64,000 nucleotides of DNA, taken from assembly GCA_003170915.1 (NCBI GenBank), contig PMYB01000127.1, forward strand, positions 45,566 through 109,565, read 5' to 3'. The DNA is from Bryobacterales bacterium (GTDB lineage: Bacteria; Acidobacteriota; Terriglobia; Bryobacterales; Bryobacteraceae). A program made the translations under genes and the position numbers. Of this stretch, positions 1-8,710 are shown piece by piece; the stretch's first letter is position 1; each line of letters opens with the position of its first letter. A model generated the notes under the pieces. It had not been told where the DNA came from, made no database searches, and saw nothing but the letters and a program-made list of their open reading frames with translations.

Positions 1-2
1 AC

Positions 3-344
3 GACATCCAACTCTCCAGCCGAAATATTCGGATCGCCTACGGCCTGCGCGTGGACAACTTCCTCGCTTTCCTCCGCCACCTGCTCGCCATTGATGCCAT
101 ACCCGATTACTCTCAGGTGGTGCAGCGCGGCTTCGAGCAGCATATTCAAGCCCACAACTACAATGCCAATCAGATACGTTTTCTTCGATCGGTGCAGGAG
201 GTGTTTCTCGCAAAGCGCACCCTCGTCGAGGCTGACCTCTACGACCCTCCGTTGACCAACTTTGGCCGTAACGCCGTCGAACGCTTCTTCACGCCACAGG
301 AAATCGGCGACCTTCTCCACCTCACACAATCACTGGCAGCGTAA
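3..344 (+). CDS. hsdR: Type I restriction endonuclease subunit R, C-terminal part (truncated by window start)
   Basis: Open frame runs to base 3; tail (FLRHLLAIDAIPDY...FTPQEIGDLLHLTQSLAA) resembles HsdR C-termini; directly followed by hsdM and hsdS. Confidence 0.8.
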   Translation, partial: DIQLSSRNIRIAYGLRVDNFLAFLRHLLAIDAIPDYSQVVQRGFEQHIQAHNYNANQIRFLRSVQEVFLAKRTLVEADLYDPPLTNFGRNAVERFFTPQEIGDLLHLTQSLAA

Positions 345-347
345 ACC

Positions 348-2060
348 ATGCTCACAGACACAACACTCCGCTCGGCGGTCGAGGCTCTCTGGGGCAAGCT
401 CTGGTCCGGCGGGCTCTCCAATCCACTCGACGCCATCGAGCAACTGTCCTTCCTGCTTTTCCTCAAGCGCCTCGACGAGCGCGAACAGGACGGGGAGCGC
501 GCCGCAAAGCTCCGTGGCAAGAAGTTCACGCCGATTTTTCCGAGCCCCGACCTCCGCTGGTCTCACTGGACACAACTTCCCGCGGATAAGGCGCTCAAGC
601 AGATCAAGGAGGTCGTTTTTCCCTTCATCAAGACGCTCGGCGGCGCAGGCGGCTCCTTCGCGGCCCAGATGGAAAACGCCGAGTTCAAGATCAACAAGGC
701 CAGCCTGCTCATCGAGGCCTGCAAGGCTATCGACGCCATGCAGATATCGGCTCAGAACCAGGACGTGCAGGGCGACCTCTACGAATACCTCCTCGGCAAG
801 CTCAACACCGCCGGCCAGAACGGTCAGTTCCGCACGCCGCGCCACATCATCCGCATGATGGTCAATATGCGAGATCCGCGACCGGGCGAGCGCATCTGCG
901 ACCCGGCTGCCGGAACCTGCGGCTTCCTCGTCAACGCATGGCAGTACCTCCTCGAAACCCACACCGACCCCCGCGACATCACATGGGACGAAGAGGGGTA
1001 TCCCCACGGCCTGACCGGCAGTAAGCTCACCAAGGAGGAATGGGAATTCAGCCAGTCCAAGGCCCTGACCGGCTTCGACTCCGACTCCGGTATGACAATG
1101 CTCCGCATCGGCAGCATGAACCTCATGCTCCACGGCATCGCCGCTCCGAACTTCCGTTACACAGATACTCTTTCCAAGGCGTTCACCGAAGAGCGCGCCT
1201 ACGACGTGGTTCTCGCGAATCCTCCATTCAAGGGCGCAATCGACGCGGCGGATGTGAACCCTACGCTGCCGGTCAGGTGCAAGAAGACCGAGATCCTCTT
1301 TCTCCACCTCTTCCTGCGCTTGCTCGAAAATGGAGGCCGTGCTGCCGTCATCGTTCCGGACGGCGTTCTGTTTGGCTCCTCCAACGCCCACCTTGATATT
1401 CGTAAGAAGCTCATCGAGGAAAACCGTCTCGAAGGCGTTATCTCGATGCCCTCGGGCGTCTTCCGCCCCTACGCCGGAGTTTCCACTGCCATCCTCCTAT
1501 TCACAAAGGGCGGTACGACGGAGACAATCTGGTTCTACGACATGGAGCACGACGGGTATTCATTGGACGACAAACGCCAGAAGGTCGCAGAGAACGACAT
1601 CCCCGACGTGCTGGACTGTTGGAATCACCGGCGGGATTCGAAGTACCAGCAGAAACGCTCCCAGCGCCTGACCGACCTGCAAAAGCAGATCGCCCCACTG
1701 AAGAAGGACCGCCTCGAACACCACGCTATTATCCACCGGCTCAGATTTGAGGAGGTCGTCTCCAAGACGCTCGACAAGGCCCGCGCGACACGTGAGCAAG
1801 CCGAGGTTGAACTAATTGAACTCCAATCCAGGATGACGCCTCTGCAAACGGAGATCAACCAGCTCAGCCGCCAGTTCTGGGTAACCAAGGATCGGGTGAA
1901 GGCAAGCAAATACGACCTGTCCGCCAGCCGATATCGCCAGGTCGAGCAGGATGAAGAGTTCTACGAAGAGCCGAAGGTCACGCTCAAACGGCTGCGGCAA
2001 CTGGAAGCTGCAGCGACAGGTGAGGTCACGATTCTGGAGGAGATGATAGGCAAATCGTGA
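348..2060 (+). CDS. hsdM: Type I restriction-modification DNA methyltransferase subunit M
   Basis: DPAAGTCGFL SAM-binding motif and VLANPPF catalytic motif; 570 aa with a long charged helical C-terminus. Confidence 0.96.
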   Translation: MLTDTTLRSAVEALWGKLWSGGLSNPLDAIEQLSFLLFLKRLDEREQDGERAAKLRGKKFTPIFPSPDLRWSHWTQLPADKALKQIKEVVFPFIKTLGGAGGSFAAQMENAEFKINKASLLIEACKAIDAMQISAQNQDVQGDLYEYLLGKLNTAGQNGQFRTPRHIIRMMVNMRDPRPGERICDPAAGTCGFLVNAWQYLLETHTDPRDITWDEEGYPHGLTGSKLTKEEWEFSQSKALTGFDSDSGMTMLRIGSMNLMLHGIAAPNFRYTDTLSKAFTEERAYDVVLANPPFKGAIDAADVNPTLPVRCKKTEILFLHLFLRLLENGGRAAVIVPDGVLFGSSNAHLDIRKKLIEENRLEGVISMPSGVFRPYAGVSTAILLFTKGGTTETIWFYDMEHDGYSLDDKRQKVAENDIPDVLDCWNHRRDSKYQQKRSQRLTDLQKQIAPLKKDRLEHHAIIHRLRFEEVVSKTLDKARATREQAEVELIELQSRMTPLQTEINQLSRQFWVTKDRVKASKYDLSASRYRQVEQDEEFYEEPKVTLKRLRQLEAAATGEVTILEEMIGKS

Positions 2061-3247
2061 AGACAGAAACAGTTCAACTTGGCGACGTCTGCGAGTTTGT
2101 GCGAGGCATCACCTTTCCGAGCGGCGAGGGGAAGCCTGTGCCATTCGAGAATTCGATCGCTTGCCTCACAACGAGCGGTGTGCAGCAAGACGTAGCGTGG
2201 AATTCGCGCCGCTTTGTTCAACGATCGCGAGTCAGCCACACCAAACAGATGCTCCGTGCCGGGGACATCTTGATTTCGACCGCGAATAGCAAAGAGCTCG
2301 TCGGCAAGTCTTGCCTCGTTGATCAAACGCCATTTCCTTGCACTTTCGGCGCATTCGTGACCGTTGCGAGGTCGCAAGAGGCCGTGTATCCGCCTTACCT
2401 AGCCTACTGGATGACGACGCGCGAGTATCTCGCATGGTGTTTCAAGAACTCATCGAACACGACCAATATCTCCAACTTGCGAGTGTCGGAGCTTGAGGAA
2501 CTCAGGATTGCGTTGCCCAGCCTGTCGGAGCAGCAGCAGATCGGGAGACGATTGGAGCAAGCGGACCGGCTGCGCCGCACCCGCCGCTACGCCCTCGAAC
2601 TCACCGACACCTTCCTCCCCGCTGCGTTCCTCAAACTCTTCGGCGACCCAACCACAAATCCGTTGGGTCTTCCTGTTGCAGAACTCGGTGACTTCCTGTC
2701 GTTTGTCACCAGCGGCTCGCGCGGTTGGGCCGAGCACTACGTGCCCGAAGGATCCCGGTTCATCCGTTCGCTCGATGTGCGCATGAACAATATTTCAGAT
2801 GAGGATGCCGTCTTCGTTAAACCACCAAACAATGCTGAGGCTGACCGAACTCGTGTGAAACCTGCTGATGTGCTACTCACAATCACCGGCTCCAGGATTG
2901 GCCGCGTCGCGCCAGTGCCCGAGCGATTGAGCGGTGCTTTCATCAGCCAGCATGTGGCCATTCTTCGATTGAAGGCGGGACTACTGCCAGAGTTCCTCTC
3001 GATGTTTCTTTCGCTAGACACCGGCGGGCAACGACAAATTGCACGTGCGCAGTATGGCCAGACAAAACCAGGCCTGAACCTCAACCAGATTCGCGAGATG
3101 CGCGTCCCAGTGCCAGACGTCTGCCATCAGCAGCGATTTTTGAAACTCGCGAAGCGAGTAGAGCGTCTGCGTGCGGTGCAGCGGGAGGCGTTGCGCCAGG
3201 CCGAGCACCTCTTCGCCTCGCTCCTCCACTGCGCCTTCAGTGGTTGA
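2057..3247 (+). CDS. hsdS: Type I restriction-modification specificity subunit S
   Basis: Two TRD-like halves (…LRIALPSLSEQQQIGRRLEQADRLRR… / …IREMRVPVPDVCHQQRFLKLAKRVERLR…); GTGA overlap with the hsdM stop. Confidence 0.95.
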   Translation: MKTETVQLGDVCEFVRGITFPSGEGKPVPFENSIACLTTSGVQQDVAWNSRRFVQRSRVSHTKQMLRAGDILISTANSKELVGKSCLVDQTPFPCTFGAFVTVARSQEAVYPPYLAYWMTTREYLAWCFKNSSNTTNISNLRVSELEELRIALPSLSEQQQIGRRLEQADRLRRTRRYALELTDTFLPAAFLKLFGDPTTNPLGLPVAELGDFLSFVTSGSRGWAEHYVPEGSRFIRSLDVRMNNISDEDAVFVKPPNNAEADRTRVKPADVLLTITGSRIGRVAPVPERLSGAFISQHVAILRLKAGLLPEFLSMFLSLDTGGQRQIARAQYGQTKPGLNLNQIREMRVPVPDVCHQQRFLKLAKRVERLRAVQREALRQAEHLFASLLHCAFSG

Positions 3248-3305
3248 GCGCGCCCAAATTCCCACGACGCAAGTCGCGCTACACGCCGGTGCGCCGCGCT
3301 CCTGA

Positions 3306-3956
3306 TTAACTCTCTTTTTTGCCTGAGCCGGGCTGGCGTGTTTCCGGCGCTCCCTGGGTCACCGGAGAAAACTGGCTTTTCATAGTCTCCAAGAAGCCCT
3401 CAGGAAGTTCCAGGGGACGCTGCAAAACGCGGCGTACGCGACACCATGTCATCCAGCCGTGCATCCATGCTACTTCTCTGACCAGTCGCTCCAGATGGGG
3501 CTTCAGGTGCCCCATGAGTTCTGCCTCCAGCTTCATCAAGCCTGCGGCGGCGGCCGGACTATCCGCCAAGGCCAGTTGCCGCAGCGTGTCTAGCAGAGGT
3601 GATGCCAGGTCCTGCGACCGCAAGCGAAATCCGAGAATGGGATTGCATGCGGCTACAAGGCTAACGGCCTCACCGTACCGTTTACCCAGATCCACATCAG
3701 CGGGAAACAGCCGCACAAAAGCGATTTTGATCGCTGTCTGGCCTTCTGGCGGTATGGGGAAATGTTGAGACAGAAGCTCCACAACCTTTGGAATAGTCAG
3801 GAGCCGGAGACGGATATCAAGCAATTCCGACAGCGCGCGGGCGACCGCTTTCTTTTCTTCACGCCGCGCAAGGAACCACTGCCCGAGTTGACTGAGCAGC
3901 CAGCCAAGAACTACCACGACGACACTGAGGAAGGGGAGCCAGTCCTTTAACTGCAT
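3306..3956 (-). CDS. Hypothetical protein with N-terminal transmembrane helix
   Basis: ORF of 216 aa; hydrophobic LPFLSVVVVVLGWLLSQLGQWFLARREEKK start; convergent with hsdS. Confidence 0.65.
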   Translation of the reverse strand: MQLKDWLPFLSVVVVVLGWLLSQLGQWFLARREEKKAVARALSELLDIRLRLLTIPKVVELLSQHFPIPPEGQTAIKIAFVRLFPADVDLGKRYGEAVSLVAACNPILGFRLRSQDLASPLLDTLRQLALADSPAAAAGLMKLEAELMGHLKPHLERLVREVAWMHGWMTWCRVRRVLQRPLELPEGFLETMKSQFSPVTQGAPETRQPGSGKKES

Positions 3957-4055
3957 TTCGCATCCTTGATTGTGTTATCCCGGCCGATCCTATGCAGCCG
4001 ATCAGATAGAATTCGGAATGGCAGCTTTCTGTTCATCAGGCATCGTCCGCGCTTT

Positions 4056-4586
4056 TTACCCTTCGATATAGCCGAGGTACTGAAGGCGAAACATAAGCGC
4101 CTGTACGCTCACGCCATACTTGCGCGCCAACTCGGGAATCAAATCTTCCTCATAAAGATCGAGCGTCCTCCGTCCGGAGAGATCGTGTCTGAGAAAGCTC
4201 TCTGGCATCAAAATCTCAGCCGCGAAGAGATTGGCCTCTATTTCATCGCCGTCAACGCCCTGACTAGAAACGTCGTCTCGCAGCCGCACCGTGGAGAAAG
4301 CCCTGTCCAGGTGCAACTGTTCTTGATCGTGCAGGAGCAGATGTGCAAGCTCATGGGCGACCGTGAAATTTTGCCGAACGGACGCGTGCTGCGTGTTCAC
4401 GCCGATTATCTTCTGTGACGAGTCCCGGTAGAGGAAGCCGGAGAGATCGCCATCCAGCGACTCAACGACGATTCGCGCCCCTCTTGTTCGGGCGATCTCC
4501 CAAACCGGGACGGGCGCCTCGGTGACCTTCGCTTCCGTTAGAAGCGTCTGGACCAACTCCCGAATCTTCCTTCTCCTGATGGCCAT
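4056..4586 (-). CDS. ImmA/IrrE family metallo-endopeptidase
   Basis: FTVAHELAHLLLHDQ (HExxH); ATG at 4586 preceded by AGAAGGAG. Confidence 0.9.
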   Translation of the reverse strand: MAIRRRKIRELVQTLLTEAKVTEAPVPVWEIARTRGARIVVESLDGDLSGFLYRDSSQKIIGVNTQHASVRQNFTVAHELAHLLLHDQEQLHLDRAFSTVRLRDDVSSQGVDGDEIEANLFAAEILMPESFLRHDLSGRRTLDLYEEDLIPELARKYGVSVQALMFRLQYLGYIEG

Positions 4587-4923
4587 GGGTCTCCTTCTGT
4601 TGTTTGAAGCCAATTGCGGACTCGATGAAAACTCTCTCGGTTACTGACAGCTGAGCCAGGGTTTCGGCACCAACCGGCTCTTGTGTGATGGGCCGGTCGG
4701 GCAGGAGACTCGCGGCTTCCACTTGCAGCGCGTCGGCGACATCGACCAGCGTATGAAGCAGCAGTCTCTGCCGCCCCTTTTCAATGTTGCTTATCGACGT
4801 CCGCGTCAATCCTACAGCCGAAGCGAGCGCCTCCTGAGAGAGCTTCTTCCCTCGCCGCGAACGGATCTTTTCCCCAACCTGTTTGTAGAATGTGCTGTGA
4901 TCTTTCATCGTCGGCGACTTCAT
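4462..4923 (-). CDS. XRE-family HTH transcriptional regulator
   Basis: VGEKIRSRRGKKLSQEALASAVGLTRTSISNIEKGRQ helix-turn-helix; directly upstream of and overlapping the ImmA ORF. Confidence 0.85.
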   Translation of the reverse strand: MKSPTMKDHSTFYKQVGEKIRSRRGKKLSQEALASAVGLTRTSISNIEKGRQRLLLHTLVDVADALQVEAASLLPDRPITQEPVGAETLAQLSVTERVFIESAIGFKQQKETHGHQEKEDSGVGPDASNGSEGHRGARPGLGDRPNKRGANRR

Positions 4924-4966
4924 TAGAGAGTAGGGCATGTGCTCCCTCACTGTCAATAATGCTAAC

Positions 4967-4985
4967 ACGTTTGTATTGTAAACGT
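4967..4985. promoter_or_regulatory. Inverted repeat ACGTTTGTATTGTAAACGT, candidate XRE operator
   Basis: Perfect ACGTTT/AAACGT half sites with a 7-nt spacer, in the divergent intergenic region between the XRE gene and the DUF2188/Ubl operon. Confidence 0.55.
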
Positions 4986-5069
4986 CAATTGACTCTTGTG
5001 GTAATGTCCTAATCTGGTAGAATGAAGCTGTCGGAGGAGATTCGCCGGCAGAAGGAGAAGGTATTCCAA

Positions 5070-5291
5070 ATGAGCAAGAATATTCACGTTGTACCGAGAG
5101 ACGGAGATTGGGCAGTGCGGAAGGAGGGCGCGCAGCGGGACTCTTCCCACCACGACACCCAAGCCGCCGCAATTGATGCCGCAAGGCAAACCGCCCAACG
5201 CGAAGGCACCGAGTTGTTCATCCATGGACGGAATGGGCAAATCCGCGATCGCGATTCTCACGGGCATGATCCCTTTCCTCCAAAGGGATGA
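5070..5291 (+). CDS. DUF2188-like protein
   Basis: NIHVVPRDGDWAVRKEGAQRDSSHHDTQAAAIDAARQTAQREGTELFIHGRNGQIRDRDSHGHDP pattern. Confidence 0.8.
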   Translation: MSKNIHVVPRDGDWAVRKEGAQRDSSHHDTQAAAIDAARQTAQREGTELFIHGRNGQIRDRDSHGHDPFPPKG

Positions 5292-5308
5292 TCCAGAAGG
5301 AGAACGTT

Positions 5309-5596
5309 ATGGCAGATGTACAAGTAACCTGTATCACAAAGCCGAATCCTCAAAGTCCCCATGAGCACATCACTCATCTGGGAAATCCGGCCGGTGGATG
5401 GAAGTGGACCCGCGAAGAGGTTATCGCCAGCATCGACGCCAAGACCAACACTTTCTTCGTGATCGACCCGGCAACCGGAAAACGGTCCGACGTAGGTGTA
5501 GTCCGCCCCGCCAGTCGGCCGCCCCATGTCCGCACGTATGCAGACGGGGACTGGAACAACAACCTTCTGTCGCTAAATCAATGCCCGCTATATTGA
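5309..5596 (+). CDS. DUF3892-like protein
   Basis: VTCITKPNPQSPHEHITHLGNP…W.WTREEVIASIDAKTNTFFV pattern; AAGGAG upstream of ATG. Confidence 0.75.
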   Translation: MADVQVTCITKPNPQSPHEHITHLGNPAGGWKWTREEVIASIDAKTNTFFVIDPATGKRSDVGVVRPASRPPHVRTYADGDWNNNLLSLNQCPLY

Positions 5597-5711
5597 ACCT
5601 TTTATAAGCATATTTTCGCCTGTGCCGGCGGGGCGAAGCAGGCCGTTGAGAGAAGATCGCATATTACACGGGAGGGGTTGGCCCTCCTGATTCAGAATAG
5701 GAGAACGGATC

Positions 5712-5963
5712 ATGGCACAAGAGAAAAAACTGGTCACCATCATCGTAAACGGTTCACCGCACGAATGGCCGAAGGACGACATCACCTACGCACAGGTGGT
5801 CACGTTCGACGTGCCAGACTATGCGCAGCATCCCGAAATCACGTACTCGGTCAAGTACAAGAACGGTCATGGGGATAAGCCGGAAGGGACTCTCTCGCTC
5901 GGCGGCTCTGTAAAAGTAAAGGACGGAATGAGCTTCAGTGTTTCACCAACTGGTCAATCATAA
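5712..5963 (+). CDS. Ubiquitin-like (multiubiquitin family) domain protein
   Basis: TIIVNGSPHEWPKDDITYAQVVTFDVPD…YSVKYKNGHGDKPEGTLSLGGSVKVKDGMSFSVSPT is the bacterial multi-ubiquitin domain pattern; next gene is an E1-like ThiF protein. Confidence 0.85.
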   Translation: MAQEKKLVTIIVNGSPHEWPKDDITYAQVVTFDVPDYAQHPEITYSVKYKNGHGDKPEGTLSLGGSVKVKDGMSFSVSPTGQS

Positions 5964-7125
5964 CGATGACTTGCGGCGGCTGGTCGAGAAGGGCTATGCC
6001 GTCGCCATCGACGGCGGGTACCTCGTTATCCGCGACATCCCTTATCTGGACGCGCTGAAGGCATTACGGACGGGCGCGTTCGTTGCGAAGCTTGAATTCG
6101 TCGATAAGCTGACGGTCAAGCAGGACGACCACCAGGTTTGGTTCGCTGGCGCGGTCCCGCACGGCCTTGACGGAAATCCGATCCCCAACCTTGGGGGCGG
6201 GCCGCAGGGGCTGGCACTCGGCGAAGCAAGCAAAGATGTTGTTGTGGAGCGGAGGTTTTCGAACAAGCCGAAGGTTACCGAGAAGTTCGCCGACTTCTTC
6301 GACAAAATTGAAAGCTATGTGACGATCATATCCGGTCCGGCAATGGAACTGTACCACGCCAGTCCTTACACGTTCCGCACCGTCGAGAAGATGTCGGATT
6401 CAGTCTTCAAGTTCCACGATACCCTCACCAGCCGAGCCGAAATAACGGATCTCTCTGCCAAGTTCGCGAACGACGTGGTGGCGATTATCGGCCTCGGCGG
6501 TACGGGCGCCTATGTTCTCGATTTTCTCGTGAAGACGCCGGTGCGGGAGACTCGCGCTTTCGACCTCGACACGTTCCACATCCATAACGCATTTCGGTCC
6601 CCCGGCAGGCTCCAAGACGAGGGCGAACTCGGAAAGCCGAAAGCGGAGGTTTATCAGGCTCGTTACGAAAACTTTCGACATGGGCTAAAGGTTGAGCGCA
6701 AGTTCATAGACGCTTCTTGCGAGGCCGACTTCGAAGGCGTGACCTTTGCATTCGTGTGCGTTGATAAAGGCTCGTCACGGGCCGCCATCTTCGATCTCCT
6801 GATAGCGAAAGGCATCCCGTTTATCGACGTTGGAATGGGACTGAACCGGAAGAGAGGCCCTGTGAACGGGATGCTGCGCACAACATATTACTCCGCCGCG
6901 GATGGCCAAAAAGTGCGCGACAAGGCTCTGGCCGAGATGTCGGACCAACCTGACGACATATATCGGACCAACATTCAGATCAGCGAGATCAACGCCCTGA
7001 ACGCGTGCCTGGCTGTCATTAGGTTCAAACAACTGCGCGGGTTTTACTTCGAAGAGATTCCCTACTACGATCTCCTGCTGGAGATTGGCGATCTCAAGAT
7101 CGTCGGGGAGTCGGAACTTCAATGA
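5938..7125 (+). CDS. ThiF/E1-like adenylyltransferase with N-terminal DUF6791-like domain
   Basis: VVAIIGLGGTGAYVLDFL nucleotide-binding loop and AFDLDTFHIHNAFRSPG motif; GTG start overlaps the end of the Ubl gene. Confidence 0.88.
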   Translation: MFHQLVNHNDDLRRLVEKGYAVAIDGGYLVIRDIPYLDALKALRTGAFVAKLEFVDKLTVKQDDHQVWFAGAVPHGLDGNPIPNLGGGPQGLALGEASKDVVVERRFSNKPKVTEKFADFFDKIESYVTIISGPAMELYHASPYTFRTVEKMSDSVFKFHDTLTSRAEITDLSAKFANDVVAIIGLGGTGAYVLDFLVKTPVRETRAFDLDTFHIHNAFRSPGRLQDEGELGKPKAEVYQARYENFRHGLKVERKFIDASCEADFEGVTFAFVCVDKGSSRAAIFDLLIAKGIPFIDVGMGLNRKRGPVNGMLRTTYYSAADGQKVRDKALAEMSDQPDDIYRTNIQISEINALNACLAVIRFKQLRGFYFEEIPYYDLLLEIGDLKIVGESELQ

Positions 7126-7523
7126 AGTTTGCACTGGAACGTGTCCACTATATGCCGAAGGACCTGAAACCTGGCGTTCTCTACGTTTCAGAGGAATTCG
7201 ACATTGCGATGCATCTTTGTGCCTGTGGATGCGGCTCGAAGGTCAAGACCCCGCTCGGTCCGACTGAATGGTCTGTTGAGGAGACTGATAGCGGACCGAG
7301 TCTCAGCCCGTCCGTAGGGAACTGGCAGCAACCATGCAGGTCGCATTACTGGATAGATCGGGGCGAAATCAGATGGGCCAGTAAGTGGACACCTGAGCAA
7401 ATAGCCGCGGGCCGCCGCCACGAGGAAGAACGCCGACGCGACTACTATGATGCCCTTGATCGTAAGCGCGGCGGTAGGATGCGCCGGTTCTGGCGTTGGG
7501 TGAGGGGCCTGTTTAAACGATAG
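7122..7523 (+). CDS. DUF6527-like protein, candidate Ubl-pathway peptidase
   Basis: HLCACGCGSKVKTPL and SLSPSVGNWQQPCRSHYWI pattern; ATGA overlap with the E1 gene. Confidence 0.8.
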   Translation: MKFALERVHYMPKDLKPGVLYVSEEFDIAMHLCACGCGSKVKTPLGPTEWSVEETDSGPSLSPSVGNWQQPCRSHYWIDRGEIRWASKWTPEQIAAGRRHEEERRRDYYDALDRKRGGRMRRFWRWVRGLFKR

Positions 7524-7566
7524 TCAGCGCTCCGCTTAAGACCGATACGACATGACAGTTACAGTT

Positions 7567-7595
7567 TTGACCCCTGTTCAGCGTCCCGCTATACT
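7567..7595 (+). promoter_or_regulatory. Predicted sigma70 promoter: TTGACC - 17 bp - TATACT
   Basis: Near-consensus -35/-10 with 17-bp spacing, ~75 bp upstream of the 7671 GTG. Confidence 0.55.
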
Positions 7596-7670
7596 GCCGG
7601 TGCAGACGGTCGTTCGTTGCTATTCAACTTGGCGATTCTATAGGCTGTATAAATGTGATGGAGGAAGAAG

Positions 7671-8675
7671 GTGTTTGACGAACTCTTGCGGGAATTGAGG
7701 CGTCTCGAGGGCACGCATAAGGTCAGCGTTTCAATCGCCTCCGACGCGGACGGATACCTCGACCGGGAGTGCCCGTCGGAGGAATGCCAGTTTGAATTCA
7801 AGGTGCATGACGACGACTGGCGCGACACAGTGCGCGACGAGGAAGTGTTCTGCCCGTTCTGCGGACATACTGCCGAATCCGGAGACTGGTGCACTCAGGA
7901 GCAGGCCGAGCATCTCAAGAAGGCCGCTCTTGAGCATGTGCAGCAGCGCATTGGCCGCGCGATGAACCGCGACGCGGAAAACTGGAACCGGAGCCAACCG
8001 TCCCGCAGCTTTATCAGCATGACCATGAGCGTCAATAGCCGACCGCAGCAAATCCTTTTGCCTCCTGCGGCAGCGGACCCGATGCGCCTCAAGATTACCT
8101 GCCCCGCCTGCGCTTGCCGCTATGCGGTCATCGGTGCGGCGTTTTTCTGCCCCGCTTGCGGCCATAACGCGTCCGATTTGATGTTCAGCCAGGCGATTGC
8201 CGGCATTCGGAACGCGCTCGATGCCCTTCCAAGCGTGCGCGCGGCTATTCCCGACAGGGACGCCGCCGACACCACGGTGCGCCTCATCATCGAGAACGGT
8301 CTTCAAAACGCCGTCACGGCGTTTCAACGCTACGCGGAAGCACTCTACGCCCGTTTTCCATCGCTGTCCGCGCCGCGCCGCAACGCCTTTCAGAACCTTA
8401 AGGAAGGCAGCGAACTGTGGAATGGCGCCACCGGAAAGCCATACAGCGCTTATATCGACGCCGCGGAGCAAGCCGCGCTCATTCGATATTTCCAGCAGCG
8501 GCACCTCCTCGCTCACAGGCAAGGATTGGTGGATGATGACTACGTCACGCGGACAGGCGATACCACCTATCGCCCCGGCCAGCACCTCGTGGTGCGTGAG
8601 TCACCTGTGCGCGAGTGCCTCTCGATCGTCGAAACATTGATTGCCGCTATGGCGTCCGACACAATGACGCCGTGA
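7671..8675 (+). CDS. Zinc-ribbon protein with C-terminal HEPN-like domain
   Basis: CPSEECQF…CPFCGH and CPACACRY…CPACGH Cys clusters; QQRHLLAHRQGLVDDDYV contains an Rx4H motif (8499-8516). Confidence 0.65.
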   Translation: MFDELLRELRRLEGTHKVSVSIASDADGYLDRECPSEECQFEFKVHDDDWRDTVRDEEVFCPFCGHTAESGDWCTQEQAEHLKKAALEHVQQRIGRAMNRDAENWNRSQPSRSFISMTMSVNSRPQQILLPPAAADPMRLKITCPACACRYAVIGAAFFCPACGHNASDLMFSQAIAGIRNALDALPSVRAAIPDRDAADTTVRLIIENGLQNAVTAFQRYAEALYARFPSLSAPRRNAFQNLKEGSELWNGATGKPYSAYIDAAEQAALIRYFQQRHLLAHRQGLVDDDYVTRTGDTTYRPGQHLVVRESPVRECLSIVETLIAAMASDTMTP

Positions 8676-8710
8676 CTATACAGGCCTCTGGAGGCGTGCC
8701 GCTCTGAAGA

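Noticed and set aside
330-1391. Long minus-strand ORF (353 aa) opposite hsdM
   Set aside because: Antisense to a clear hsdM frame; GC-rich shadow ORF with no recognisable domain.
7731-8585. Minus-strand 284-aa ORF opposite the zinc-ribbon/HEPN gene
   Set aside because: Shadow of a plus-strand ORF with Cys-motif support; composition not protein-like.
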